Part shown: positions 33,503-42,407 of the stretch, piece after piece
Numbering within the stretch: position 1 is the stretch's first letter
Layout: the number at the start of each line of letters is the position of its first letter
Source: Lichenicoccus sp964247695
Lineage (GTDB): Bacteria; Pseudomonadota; Alphaproteobacteria; Acetobacterales; Acetobacteraceae
DNA length: 64,000 nt
Assembly: GCA_964247695.1 (NCBI GenBank)
Contig: CAXTVI010000020.1
Span: 22,610 to 86,609, forward strand
Reading direction: 5' to 3'
Program-made: the position numbers and the translations under genes
The notes under the pieces: generated by a model
Database searches by the model: none
Told to the model about the DNA's origin: nothing
Seen by the model: the letters and a program-made list of their open reading frames with translations, nothing else

Positions 33503-35385
33503 AGGCCCCCGCCTTGCAGCCCGGGTTGCGCTGGTGGCTGGCGCTGGCCGCGTCCGTCGGGTTGATCGGCGTGCTGGTGATTTCGCTCGGCTGGCTGCTC
33601 TACGAGGGCACCGGCGTGTGGGGCAACAATATCCCCGTCACCTGGGCGCTCGACATCGTCAGCTACGACTGGTGGATCGGCATCGCCTGTGGCGCCCTGG
33701 TGGTGTCGTCGGCGATGCTGCTGTTCGGCACGCCGGAACGCGACGCGCTGAACCGGATTACCGAAACCGTGGCGGTGCTGGCCGCGGCGGCGGCGGCGGT
33801 GTACCCGATCATCCATCTCGGGCGTCCGTGGTTCTTCTACTGGAACCTGCCTTATCCCAACACCATGCTGCTGCAGCCGCAGGTGCGCAGCCCGCTGTTC
33901 TGGGACGCCATCGACATCCTGTCCTATCTCGCCATAAGCGTGTCGTTCTGGGGCGCTGGGCTGCTACCCGACCTCGCCAGCCTGCGCGACCGGGCCTCGG
34001 AGCGCATCACCGAGGGCGACCCGAACTACGAGAACCGCCGCCGGCTGCTCGCCCGGATCTATGGCATCGCGGCCCTCGGCTGGCGCGGCTCGGCGATGCA
34101 CTGGCATCGCTGGCGGCAGGCGATGCGCTGCCTCGCCCTGCTCGGGTTGCTGATCGTGCCGACCCTGCAGACGGGAGCCGCGGTGATGTTAGCCGGCACC
34201 GTGCTGCCGGGCTGGCACGACACCATCATGCCCGTGAGCTTCCTGGTCGGCTCGGTGTTCTCGGGCGCCGCCGCGGTGGCGCTGGTCAGCATGGTCACAC
34301 GCTCGGCGCTCCGCCTCGAAGGCACCATCGACGCCCGGCCGCTGGCGCTGCTCGGCTGGCTGCTGCTCGGGCTGGGCCTCACGGACCTCTATTGCGAGGC
34401 AGCCGAGCTCTATTCCACCCTGATCGGCGGCGACAGCTACGAGATCGCGTCGCTGCACCGACGGCTGTCCGGCAACCAGGCCTGGGCGTTCTGGACCATG
34501 CTCACGGCTGGCCCGCTCGCATCGCAACTGCTCTGGCTGCCGTCCGTCCGGCGGTCCGCCACCGCGATCGCCAGTCTCGGCGCCACCATCTGCGTCGGCA
34601 TGTGGGCCGAGCACTTCATGGTCATCGTGACCGCCCTCGAGCACGACTTCCTGCCTTCGTCGGCGCACGCGTACTCGATCGGCTTGTGGGGGCTGGCGAC
34701 CTTCGCGGGCTCTGCCGGGTTGTTCCTGTTCCTGCTGCTGGTGCTGCTGCGTATCCTGCCGGCGGTGGTGCTGTCCCTGCGCACGCAGCAGGACCCGCAT
34801 CCGGCGGTGCAGTTCAAGTCGCCGGCGCACGGCGCGCCGCTCTGGGGCGTGGCAGCCGAGTTCGACCAGCCCGGCCGGATGATCGAGGCGGCGCGCCAGA
34901 TGATGCGCGAGCCGGGCATCGTGCGCTCCGGCATCTCGCGGCTCGACCTGTTCTCGCCGGTGCCGCTGGAGGAAGCGGACGCGGCGCTCGAGCTGAACTC
35001 GCGGGGTGTCCCGGAGGCAGCAGCCACCGGCTTCGTGCTCGGCGCGCTCTCGATGTTCGGCTACTGCGCCTATGTCGGCTCGACGTACTACGTGCTCGAT
35101 ATCGGCGGCCGGCCCTGGTTCTCCTGGCCGTCCTACATCGTCCCGAGCGTGTCGTTCGGACTGCTCTGCGCAGCACTCGGCACCATGGGGATGCTGCTGG
35201 TCAAGAACCGGCTGCCGCGCCTGAACCATCCGGCGTTCAACATCCCCAACTTCAACCACGCCTCGCACGACCGGTATTTCCTGGTGCTCGAGGGGCTGGT
35301 GGAAAGCTTTCCGGCGGAACAGGCCTGGGCGACGCTGCACGCGCTGAAGGCGCGCCCGCTGCAGATCAGCCGGGTGCCGCGATGA
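33499..35385 (+). CDS. Fused ActC-ActD: NrfD-type quinone subunit with C-terminal DUF3341 domain
   Basis: A 628-residue membrane protein. Residues 1-430 are NrfD/PsrC-like, with about ten helices (starting LALAASVGLIGVLVISLGWLL) and YDWWIGIACGALVVSSA, GRPWFFYWNLPYP and WAEHFMVIVTALEHDFLP, the quinol-oxidising ActC. Residues about 450-628 match ActD (DUF3341): GVAAEFDQPGRMIEAARQM, then GGRPWFSWPSYIVPSVSF and LPRLNHPAFNIPNFNHASHD, with two helices between. In the standard arrangement these are separate genes. The start overlaps actB by 4 bp (ATGA). The continuous frame and good match on both sides argue against a frameshift artefact. Confidence 0.88.
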   Translation: MKAPALQPGLRWWLALAASVGLIGVLVISLGWLLYEGTGVWGNNIPVTWALDIVSYDWWIGIACGALVVSSAMLLFGTPERDALNRITETVAVLAAAAAAVYPIIHLGRPWFFYWNLPYPNTMLLQPQVRSPLFWDAIDILSYLAISVSFWGAGLLPDLASLRDRASERITEGDPNYENRRRLLARIYGIAALGWRGSAMHWHRWRQAMRCLALLGLLIVPTLQTGAAVMLAGTVLPGWHDTIMPVSFLVGSVFSGAAAVALVSMVTRSALRLEGTIDARPLALLGWLLLGLGLTDLYCEAAELYSTLIGGDSYEIASLHRRLSGNQAWAFWTMLTAGPLASQLLWLPSVRRSATAIASLGATICVGMWAEHFMVIVTALEHDFLPSSAHAYSIGLWGLATFAGSAGLFLFLLLVLLRILPAVVLSLRTQQDPHPAVQFKSPAHGAPLWGVAAEFDQPGRMIEAARQMMREPGIVRSGISRLDLFSPVPLEEADAALELNSRGVPEAAATGFVLGALSMFGYCAYVGSTYYVLDIGGRPWFSWPSYIVPSVSFGLLCAALGTMGMLLVKNRLPRLNHPAFNIPNFNHASHDRYFLVLEGLVESFPAEQAWATLHALKARPLQISRVPR

Positions 35386-35921
35386 GGCGGGGTTTCGCCG
35401 CCGTCCTGGCGGCCGCCCTGCTGGTGATGCAGGGCTGCAAGCGCGAGGACATGGCGGTGCAGGACAAGTCGCGCACCTGGAATGTCAGCCACCTGTTGCC
35501 GCACGGCCGCGTGGTGCAGCCGCCGGTGCCGGGGACGGTGTCGCCGGATGACCATCCGCCGGCGCCGCAGCCCCGCGTCATCGATGCAGCCCTGCTGGCG
35601 CGCGGCGAGCAGCGCTACGCGATCTACTGCACGCCCTGCCACGGACGCGACGGGCTTGGCGACGGCATGATCGTGCGCCGCGGTTTTCCGCATCCGCCCG
35701 ACCTGCACGCGCAGGCGCTGCGCCGGATGCCGGCGTCGCGGCTCTTCGACGTCATCGATCGCGGCTACGGCGTGATGTACGGCTACGGCGACCGCATCGA
35801 CCCGGCCGACCGCTGGGCGGTGATCGCCTATGTGCGCGCCCTGCAGCGCAGCGGCGACGTGCCGGCCTCGGCCCTGACCGCCGGCGACCGCAAGCGGCTC
35901 GACCAGGAGACGTCACGTTGA
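35382..35921 (+). CDS. actE: Alternative complex III subunit ActE, monoheme lipoprotein cytochrome c
   Basis: A 179-residue periplasmic cytochrome attached by a lipidated cysteine: signal peptide RRGFAAVLAAALLVMQGC with lipobox Cys19. One heme motif, CTPCH (C83, C86, H87), is followed by the class I pattern HGRDGLGDGMIV and distal-Met candidates in RGYGVMYGYGDRI. ActE passes electrons to the oxidase or to soluble cytochrome c. The ATG overlaps the ActC-ActD stop by 4 bp, and the TTG of the next gene overlaps its own stop. Confidence 0.9.
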   Translation: MRRGFAAVLAAALLVMQGCKREDMAVQDKSRTWNVSHLLPHGRVVQPPVPGTVSPDDHPPAPQPRVIDAALLARGEQRYAIYCTPCHGRDGLGDGMIVRRGFPHPPDLHAQALRRMPASRLFDVIDRGYGVMYGYGDRIDPADRWAVIAYVRALQRSGDVPASALTAGDRKRLDQETSR

Positions 35922-36904
35922 GCCGGCGGATCGCCGTGCTTGCCGGGGTTCCGGGGGTGGCGTTGCTGGTGTGGCTGCTGCTCGCCGGCGGGGTCGCGAT
36001 GCAGTCCTATCTCGGCGCCTGGCTGGCGCTGGCGGCGCTGCCGCTTGGGGCGCTCGCGGTCCTGATGGGACTGGAAGCCGCAGGCGCCGCGGACCAGCCG
36101 GTCGCGAGCGGCCTGCGCCGTCTGCTGCCGCTGATTATCCCGACGGTGCTGGCGGCGCCCGTGCTGGAGCGCGGCGCCTTTCCGGACCTGCCGGGTGCCT
36201 GGTTCGCACACAGCGCATTCCTGCTGCGGCAGGGCCTGATCCTGCTGGGCTGGAGCCTGTTGGCCCTGGTGTTCGTGCGTCCGCCCGCCGCGCGCCAGGC
36301 AGCCGGCCGGCGCATGCTGGGCGGCGTTGGCCTGCTGGTGCATCTTGCCCTGGTCACGCTCGCGGCCACCGACTGGATCGCATCCTTGCACCCAGGCCTG
36401 CTGCCGGCGGGCGTCGGGCTGGTGCTGCTCTGCGCGCAAGCCGGCGCCGCCGCTTCAGTAGCGGTCCTGTTGCTGCCGACAACGGTGCGCGACGCGCAGG
36501 CCGCGCGGCTCGCCGTGCTGCTGACGGTGCTGCTCGCGGGCTGGGCGTTCCTGCAGTTCACGCAGTACCTGGTCATCTGGTCGGCCGACCTGCCGCGCGA
36601 GGCGGAGTGGTATCTGGCGCGCAGCCGCGGGCTCGGCACGGCAGCGCAATGGCTGCTGCCCGCATCGCTGGTGCTGGCCGTGCCGCTGCTCGTCTGGCGT
36701 CCGGTGTGGACGCTGGTGCCATGCGCAACCGGCCTGCTGGCGCTGCATGTGGTCGAGATGTTCTGGCTGGTGACCCCGAGCCTGCGCGGCCGGTTTTCCG
36801 TCTCGCCACTCGACCTCGTGGCGCTGCTCGGCATGGCCGGCGTGGCGGCAGCGCTGATCGCGCCGAGTCCGGGCCGGCCGGAAGTGCGCCATGCCGCGCC
36901 CTGA
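35918..36904 (+). CDS. actF: Alternative complex III subunit ActF-like membrane protein
   Basis: A 328-residue polytopic protein with about nine to ten helices. TDWIASLHPGLLPAG, FTQYLVIWSADLPREAEWYLARSRG and HVVEMFWLVTPS match blocks of ActF, the second NrfD-related membrane subunit of ACIII. It is shorter than the usual 400 or so residues, mainly because of a short N-terminus. The start is TTG 35918 overlapping the actE stop (TTGA); there is no better ATG. Position between actE and the oxidase genes supports the call. Confidence 0.8.
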   Translation: MSRRIAVLAGVPGVALLVWLLLAGGVAMQSYLGAWLALAALPLGALAVLMGLEAAGAADQPVASGLRRLLPLIIPTVLAAPVLERGAFPDLPGAWFAHSAFLLRQGLILLGWSLLALVFVRPPAARQAAGRRMLGGVGLLVHLALVTLAATDWIASLHPGLLPAGVGLVLLCAQAGAAASVAVLLLPTTVRDAQAARLAVLLTVLLAGWAFLQFTQYLVIWSADLPREAEWYLARSRGLGTAAQWLLPASLVLAVPLLVWRPVWTLVPCATGLLALHVVEMFWLVTPSLRGRFSVSPLDLVALLGMAGVAAALIAPSPGRPEVRHAAP

Positions 36905-37448
36905 CCGCGGACCGCCCGGGCTGCTGCTCGGTGCCGCGATCGGATCGGTCGCCGGTGCGGCCGCCATGGTCGGCGGCGGAATGCTCTGGCGGTGGCGCCA
37001 CGCGATCCCGGAGGCGGTCGCCGCGGGCGAGGACCCGGGCGCGCGCGGCCTGCCCGAAACCCCGCCGAGCGCCGCTGCGCTGGAACGGGGCTTCGAAACG
37101 AGCGACATGAGCGCCGCGACGCTCGCCCGCAGCGCCGCCGTGCTGTTCCTGGTTGCGATCGTCGCGATCGGGCTGATGATCGGCATGCTGCATGCGTTCG
37201 CCGACCAGCGCCGCGCGGCACCCGCGCCGAGCCGGCTGCAGCAGGCGGCGATCGTGCCACCCCGGCCGCATCTCGAGGCGGACCCGAAGCAGGAGTACGA
37301 CCTCGCGATGCATGCCATGGATCATGCGCACGGGTCCTGGTCCTGGATCGATGCCGCGCATACGCGAGCGCGCGTGCCCGTCGAGCGCGGCAAGGCGCTC
37401 AGCGTCGGCCGTTCTCTGGACGACCGGGCGCTGGACGAGACGCCATGA
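36891..37448 (+). CDS. Unidentified two-helix membrane protein inside the ACIII-caa3 operon
   Basis: A 185-residue protein I do not recognise. Helix 1 is about residues 10-33 (LLLGAAIGSVAGAAAMVGGG), helix 2 about 80-104 (RSAAVLFLVAIVAIGLMIGM), with a charged linker and a soluble C-terminus ending HAHGSWSWIDAAHTRARVPVERGKALSV. It overlaps the actF end by 14 bp and the subunit II start by 4 bp, so it is part of the same translationally coupled unit and probably a supercomplex accessory subunit. The C-terminal half has conserved-looking EYDLAMHAMDHAH and WSWID motifs. Function is inferred only from position. Confidence 0.7.
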   Translation: MPRPDRGPPGLLLGAAIGSVAGAAAMVGGGMLWRWRHAIPEAVAAGEDPGARGLPETPPSAAALERGFETSDMSAATLARSAAVLFLVAIVAIGLMIGMLHAFADQRRAAPAPSRLQQAAIVPPRPHLEADPKQEYDLAMHAMDHAHGSWSWIDAAHTRARVPVERGKALSVGRSLDDRALDETP

Positions 37449-38419
37449 CGCAGGACGCGCTGGCGCTGTGGCCGGCCTCCGCCTCGGCCAGTGCCGCCGA
37501 GACCGACCACCTGATCCTCGGCTTCACCGTGCTGACCCTGCTGCTGACGGTGCCGATCTTCATCGCCATCACCTGCTTCGCGATCTGGTTCCGGGATGGC
37601 CGCATAGCGTTCCGGACCTACACTGAGAAACGGAACCGCATGCTCGAGGTCAGCTGGATGCTGATCCCGTTCGTGCTCACCCTGGTGTTCTTCTACTGGG
37701 GTGCCAGGATGTTCGACACCCACAAGCATCCGCCCGGCAATGCGATCCAGATCAGCGCGATCGCCAAGCAATGGATGTGGAAGTTCCAGCATCCTGGCGG
37801 ACAGGCCGAGATCAACGACCTGCATGTCCCGCTCGGCCAGCCGGTGGTGATCAGCATGATCTCGCAGGACGTGATCCACGCGCTCTACCTGCCGGCGCTG
37901 CGTATCCAGATGGAGACGCTGCCCGACCGCTACACGCAGCTCTGGTTCAAGGCGGACCGGCCCGGGACCTACCACCTGTTCTGCTCGGAATATTGCGGCA
38001 CCGACCATTCCGTCATGGGCGGCTACCTGACCATCATGCAGCCCGCCGACTACCAGAGATGGCTTGGCCAGTCCTCGACCTCCGGCTCGCTGGTGGCGCA
38101 GGGCAAGGCCGCATTCAGTGCGCATGGCTGCTCGGGCTGCCACAACGGCGGCGCTGCGGTGCGCGCGCCGTCTCTCGCCGGCCTGTTCGGCAATCCCGTA
38201 CCCTTGCAGGCTGGCGGCACCATCATCGCCGACGACCAATACATCCGCGACAAGATCCTAGATCCGGACCGTAACCTGATCGCCGGCTACCGCCAGCTCA
38301 TGCCGGTCTTCAAGGGCGTGATCGACGAGGGCGAGATGATGGCGCTGGTGTCGTACATAAAATCGCTGGGTGGCACGCCACCGGACGGAGCAACGTCCCC
38401 GGATGGAGTGAAACCATGA
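37445..38419 (+). CDS. ctaC: caa3-type cytochrome c oxidase subunit II with fused cytochrome c
   Basis: Electron entry subunit, 324 residues. Two N-terminal helices (residues about 23-48 and 72-89) are followed by the CuA domain with all ligands: H145, C180, E182, C184, H188 and M191 (FCSEYCGTDHSVM). KQWMWKFQHP is the tryptophan-rich electron entry region. A C-terminal cytochrome c domain has the heme motif CSGCH at 229-233 and a distal-Met candidate in YRQLMPVF. The fusion defines caa3/caa-type oxidases. The ATG overlaps the preceding gene by 4 bp. The partner ActE and ActF genes upstream suggest direct transfer within an ACIII-oxidase complex. Confidence 0.95.
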   Translation: MTQDALALWPASASASAAETDHLILGFTVLTLLLTVPIFIAITCFAIWFRDGRIAFRTYTEKRNRMLEVSWMLIPFVLTLVFFYWGARMFDTHKHPPGNAIQISAIAKQWMWKFQHPGGQAEINDLHVPLGQPVVISMISQDVIHALYLPALRIQMETLPDRYTQLWFKADRPGTYHLFCSEYCGTDHSVMGGYLTIMQPADYQRWLGQSSTSGSLVAQGKAAFSAHGCSGCHNGGAAVRAPSLAGLFGNPVPLQAGGTIIADDQYIRDKILDPDRNLIAGYRQLMPVFKGVIDEGEMMALVSYIKSLGGTPPDGATSPDGVKP

Positions 38420-40068
38420 GCCTGTCCGAAACCCTGCTGCATCGCGACCCGAGCCCGCCGCGCAGCACCATCGGCCGGCCACCCGACTACCTGCACGACG
38501 AGCACACGCTGCGCTCGTGGTTCTTCACCATCGACCACAAGCGGATCGGCATCCTCTACCTGCTGTCGATCACCTTCTTTTTCGTGCTGGGCTCGATCGC
38601 CGCCGGCCTGATCCGGCTGTCACTGGTGGTGCCGAACGGGCAGATCTTCACCAACGACACCTACAACAAGCTGTTCACCATCCATGGCGTGATCATGGTG
38701 TGGTTCTTCCTGATCCCGTCGATCCCGACCACCTTCGGCAACTTCCTGCTGCCGATCATGATCGGCGCCAGGGATGTCGCCTTCCCCCGCCTGAACCGGC
38801 TGAGCTGGTACATCTTCGTGGCGGGGGCCCTGTTCACGCTGTTCACGGTGGTCGTGGGCGGCGTCGATACCGGCTGGACCTTCTATGCGCCGTTCAGCAC
38901 CACCTTCTCCAACACCTGGGTGATCCCGGCGCTGCTCGGCGTGATCGTGGTGGGCTTCTCCTCGATCCTGACCGGCCTCAATTTCGTGGTCACGCTGCAC
39001 ACCATGCGCGCGCCCGGCATGACATGGTTCCGCATGCCGATCTTCTGCTGGACGATGTATGCGACCAGCCTGATCTTCCTGCTGGCGACGCCGGTGATCA
39101 CCATCGCGCTGCTGCTGCTGGTGCTGGAACGCGCCTTCGGCATCGGCATCTTTGACCCCGCGCTGGGCGGCGACCCGGTGCTGTTCGAGCACCTGTTCTG
39201 GTTCTATTCGCATCCGGCGGTCTACATCATGGTGCTGCCGGGCATGGGCGTGATCAGCGAGATCGTGCCAGCCTTCGCGCAGAAGAAACTGTTCGGCTAC
39301 CGCTTCGTCGCCTACGCCAGCATCGGGCTCGCCTCGCTGACCTTCTTCGTGTGGGGCCACCACATGTTCGTCAACGGCCAGAGCGAGACCGCCAGCCTCA
39401 CCTTTTCGGTGCTGTCGTTTGCGGTCGCGGTGCCGTCGGCGGTCAAGGTCTATAACTGGACCGCCACCATCTACAAAGGCAGCATCAAGCTCGACACGCC
39501 GATGCTCTACGCGATGGGCTATATCGGCCTGTTCGTGGTGGGTGGCCTGACCGGGCTGTTCCTGGCCACGCTGTCGATCGACGAGCATGTGCACGACACC
39601 TACTTCGTGGTAGCGCATTTCCACTACATCATGGTGGGGGGCACCGCGCTCGCGTTCCTGGGCGGCCTGCATTACTGGTGGCCGAAATTCACCGGCCGGC
39701 TGTATCCGGAAGGCTGGGGCCGGCTCTCGGCCTTCTTCATCTTCGTCGGCTTCAACACGACGTTCTTCCCGCAATTCATCCTCGGCTATCTCGGCATGCC
39801 GCGGCGCTACCACACCTATCCGCCCGAATTCCAGCTGCTCAACGTGCTGTCCTCGGCGGGCTCGCTGATCCTGGCCCTCGGCTACATCTTCCCGATGGTC
39901 TACCTGGTGTGGTCGCTGCGTTTCGGCAAACGGGCACCGGCTAATCCATGGAACGCGCGCGGGCTCGAATGGATGACCACCTCGCCGCCGCCCAAGCATA
40001 ATTTCGAGACGCCGCCGACGGTCGATTTCGAGCCGTACGACTATCGCGAGCGGGAGAGCCGGGTGTGA
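38416..40068 (+). CDS. ctaD: Cytochrome c oxidase subunit I
   Basis: Catalytic subunit with heme a, heme a3 and CuB, reducing oxygen and pumping protons. The 550-residue, 12-helix protein has the heme a histidine in TIHGVIMVWFF, the CuB ligand and cross-linked Tyr in FYSHPAVYIMVLPGMG, the CuB pair in WGHHMFVNG and the heme a/a3 histidines in HVHDTYFVVAHFHY. It overlaps subunit II and subunit III genes by 4 bp each. Family A heme-copper oxidase membership is inferred from the motif set. Confidence 0.95.
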   Translation: MSLSETLLHRDPSPPRSTIGRPPDYLHDEHTLRSWFFTIDHKRIGILYLLSITFFFVLGSIAAGLIRLSLVVPNGQIFTNDTYNKLFTIHGVIMVWFFLIPSIPTTFGNFLLPIMIGARDVAFPRLNRLSWYIFVAGALFTLFTVVVGGVDTGWTFYAPFSTTFSNTWVIPALLGVIVVGFSSILTGLNFVVTLHTMRAPGMTWFRMPIFCWTMYATSLIFLLATPVITIALLLLVLERAFGIGIFDPALGGDPVLFEHLFWFYSHPAVYIMVLPGMGVISEIVPAFAQKKLFGYRFVAYASIGLASLTFFVWGHHMFVNGQSETASLTFSVLSFAVAVPSAVKVYNWTATIYKGSIKLDTPMLYAMGYIGLFVVGGLTGLFLATLSIDEHVHDTYFVVAHFHYIMVGGTALAFLGGLHYWWPKFTGRLYPEGWGRLSAFFIFVGFNTTFFPQFILGYLGMPRRYHTYPPEFQLLNVLSSAGSLILALGYIFPMVYLVWSLRFGKRAPANPWNARGLEWMTTSPPPKHNFETPPTVDFEPYDYRERESRV

Positions 40069-40748
40069 GCCCTCCTGCCTTGCTTGCGAGCGAAGCTGCC
40101 CGGTTCCCGGTCGACATCGCGCTCGAGGAGCAGTTCACCACCAAGGGCCAGCAGCGTCACGCCGCCAAGTTCGGCATGTGGTGCTGGCTGATCACCGAGC
40201 TGCTGCTGTTCGCAGGCCTGCTGCTGGTCGCCACCGTGCTGCGTGTGATGTATCCGGCGTCGGTCAGTGCCGCCGCCACGCACCTCAAGTTCTGGATCGG
40301 CGCCGCCAACACCGTCGTGCTGATCTGCTCCAGCCTGACCATGTCCGGTGCGATCACCGCGTCGCGCCAGGGCCTGCAGACGCTGATGGTGCGCTGCATG
40401 CTGGCGACCGCCGCCCTCGGAGCGCTGTTCCTCATGCTCAAGGGCTATGAATATTACCAGGATTTCGACGAGCACATGGTGCCGTTCCTGGCCTGGCGGG
40501 GGTATGCGCTGCCGCACGACCATGCAAGCCAGCTGTTCATCAACGACTACTTCGCGGCGACCGCCCTGCACGGGTTGCACCTGATCACCGGCGTTACGAT
40601 CCTGCTGGTGCTGACGCGGCAGGCCAGCCGGGCCGGGTATCTCTCGCTGCACCAGAACCGCATCGAGATCTTCGGCCTGTACTGGCACTTCATCGACCTG
40701 ATCTGGATCATCGTGTTCCCGACGCTCTACGTGGTGAACCGGTCATGA
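40065..40748 (+). CDS. ctaE: Cytochrome c oxidase subunit III
   Basis: A 227-residue protein with about five to six membrane helices. It starts at GTG 40065, overlapping the subunit I stop. ATALHGLHLITGV and the C-terminal YWHFIDLIWIIVFPTLYV, with glutamate in LLADLG-type position replaced by the expected FIDLIW, are the family marks. The N-terminus (FTTKGQQRHAAKFGMWCWLITELLLF) fits the caa3-type subunit III. It stabilises the active site of subunit I. Confidence 0.92.
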   Translation: MSPPALLASEAARFPVDIALEEQFTTKGQQRHAAKFGMWCWLITELLLFAGLLLVATVLRVMYPASVSAAATHLKFWIGAANTVVLICSSLTMSGAITASRQGLQTLMVRCMLATAALGALFLMLKGYEYYQDFDEHMVPFLAWRGYALPHDHASQLFINDYFAATALHGLHLITGVTILLVLTRQASRAGYLSLHQNRIEIFGLYWHFIDLIWIIVFPTLYVVNRS

Positions 40749-41020
40749 CGCCGGACTTCCTGCGCGCGATGCGGGTTCCGCTGGTCGTGTTCGTGGTGCT
40801 GCTGGCGCTGCTCGGCGTCAACGTGCTGCTGGGCCAGGTCGCCTTCCGTGGCGCCGGCTATCTCGAGGCGGCAATCGCCGGGGTGATGGTGCTGGTGCTG
40901 CTGCTGTTCTCGATGGAACTCACCGACGAGCCGCCGATCATCCGGTTCTTCGGCATCCTCGGCTTCCTGTGGGTGGCGATCATGTTCGCCATGACGCTGA
41001 CCGACTACCTCACCCGGTAG
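40745..41020 (+). CDS. caa3-type oxidase subunit IV
   Basis: A 91-residue protein with three predicted helices: PLVVFVVLLALLGVNVLL, LEAAIAGVMVLVLLLFS and PPIIRFFGILGFLWVAIMF. The size, three-helix layout and position directly after subunit III match the small fourth subunit of bacterial caa3 oxidases. It overlaps subunit III by 4 bp and its end overlaps the convergent esterase gene by 16 bp. It is the last gene of the operon. Confidence 0.85.
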   Translation: MTPDFLRAMRVPLVVFVVLLALLGVNVLLGQVAFRGAGYLEAAIAGVMVLVLLLFSMELTDEPPIIRFFGILGFLWVAIMFAMTLTDYLTR

Positions 41021-42330
41021 CCCTGCCAGACATATTCGAGCGCCTCGGGCAGCGTCTGCGCCACCGTCGGCTTGTCGACATGCACCGCATTGCGGGCGAA
41101 CACGAACTGGTACTGGTAGTTCGAGGCGGCCAGCACCTTCGCCATGTGCTCGTTCGCCAGCACCCAGTCATGCATGCCGTCGGCCAGCGCGGCCGCCGGG
41201 TAGAACAGGTCGCGGTCGCCGGTCTCGAACCAGTAGCGGATCGGCTTGTGCGGCGCGTTCGGGATCAGCGGCACGCCGGTGTTGCCGGTCGCCATCGAGA
41301 CAGTCACCCCCTCGACGGCGCGCGGTGCGTGCGCCGGACCCGGCCAGTCGTCGTGATACTCCCACGCGCCGCCGGGCAGCGCGCTGTCATGCGGCCATTG
41401 CTGGTTCACCATCGTCGGGGAATAGGCGAGCACCCGGTGGTACCATTCCGGATGGAACCAGGCCATGGTGAAGGCCGCGACGCCGCTGGAACTGATGCCC
41501 ATGGTGGCGCGGCCGTCCGGATCATGCGTCAGCTTCACATGCGCGGTCGCCTCGACCCGGGGCAGCACCTCGTGCTCGACCCACTCGGCATAGATGCCGT
41601 TGACGGCGTCGTATTCGCGGCCGCGCTCGCTGCCCTGCGCATCCTGGCCACCGGCGCCGATGCCGATTGCCACCATCGGCGGCAGCCGGTGCTGGTGGAT
41701 CAGGTTGTCGAGCGTGGTGAAGAACTGGCGCTCGTTGAAGAAGCCCTTCGGGCCGCCATCGCCGAACACGATGAACGGCGCCGGACGCGGCAGGCGGCCG
41801 GCCGGCACATAGACATCCACGCTGCGCGTCCACTGGCCGGGATGACTGGTGGTGACGATCATGTTCGAGAGGTCGCCGGGTGCGGTGTGTGCGCTGAAGA
41901 TGGCGGCGTTGCGGCAGCCATCGGCATCGTCGCGCACCATGCCCGGCCGGTAGTTCACGCTGTCGTTCGAGGACATCGTGATGGACACCACGCGGCCGCC
42001 CCGTACGCCGTCATGGCGCACGGTCTCCGGCGCCACCGTGTGCGTCGGCCCGAGGATGAAGTTCCCGTCGGCGCGCGCGGAGGGCACGGCCTGGTCGGCA
42101 AGCGCGGTTGCGCGCGGATAGTCCGGGTTGGCCGGATCGCGCGTCGGCGCCTCGGTCTTGAGGTCGAGCCCCGTCGTGTCGATGTAGAACGGCTTCGACG
42201 CTGCCGTCGTGTTGGCGCCGGCCGGCACCGAGGCGTTGTCGGTCGCGCAGGGCGCCGGGGCGGCGAGCCCATGCGAGGGAACGGCGGCGCAGCAAAGCGC
42301 GCCTCCGATGACGGCATGGACGAGCTTCAT
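41005..42330 (-). CDS. Secreted alpha/beta-hydrolase (enterochelin-esterase-like)
   Basis: A 441-residue exported hydrolase. It has a signal peptide (MKLVHAVIGGALCCAAVPSHGLA), then an N-terminal beta domain and an esterase-D/Fes-like alpha/beta-hydrolase domain. PFIVFGDGGP is the oxyanion region and TMGISSSGVAAF holds the nucleophile near residues 280-282. HDW and HVDK near the C-terminus are candidates for the histidine. The substrate is not predictable; Fes-type enzymes split siderophore or sugar esters. The stop overlaps the convergent oxidase subunit IV by 16 bp. Confidence 0.82.
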   Translation of the reverse strand: MKLVHAVIGGALCCAAVPSHGLAAPAPCATDNASVPAGANTTAASKPFYIDTTGLDLKTEAPTRDPANPDYPRATALADQAVPSARADGNFILGPTHTVAPETVRHDGVRGGRVVSITMSSNDSVNYRPGMVRDDADGCRNAAIFSAHTAPGDLSNMIVTTSHPGQWTRSVDVYVPAGRLPRPAPFIVFGDGGPKGFFNERQFFTTLDNLIHQHRLPPMVAIGIGAGGQDAQGSERGREYDAVNGIYAEWVEHEVLPRVEATAHVKLTHDPDGRATMGISSSGVAAFTMAWFHPEWYHRVLAYSPTMVNQQWPHDSALPGGAWEYHDDWPGPAHAPRAVEGVTVSMATGNTGVPLIPNAPHKPIRYWFETGDRDLFYPAAALADGMHDWVLANEHMAKVLAASNYQYQFVFARNAVHVDKPTVAQTLPEALEYVWQGYRVR

Positions 42331-42407
42331 TATCTTGCGCCTCCCGGTCGACGACTACGACCCTGTCCGAGGCTATCGGCGCCATTTCCACCGGTCAACG
42401 AGGCCGG

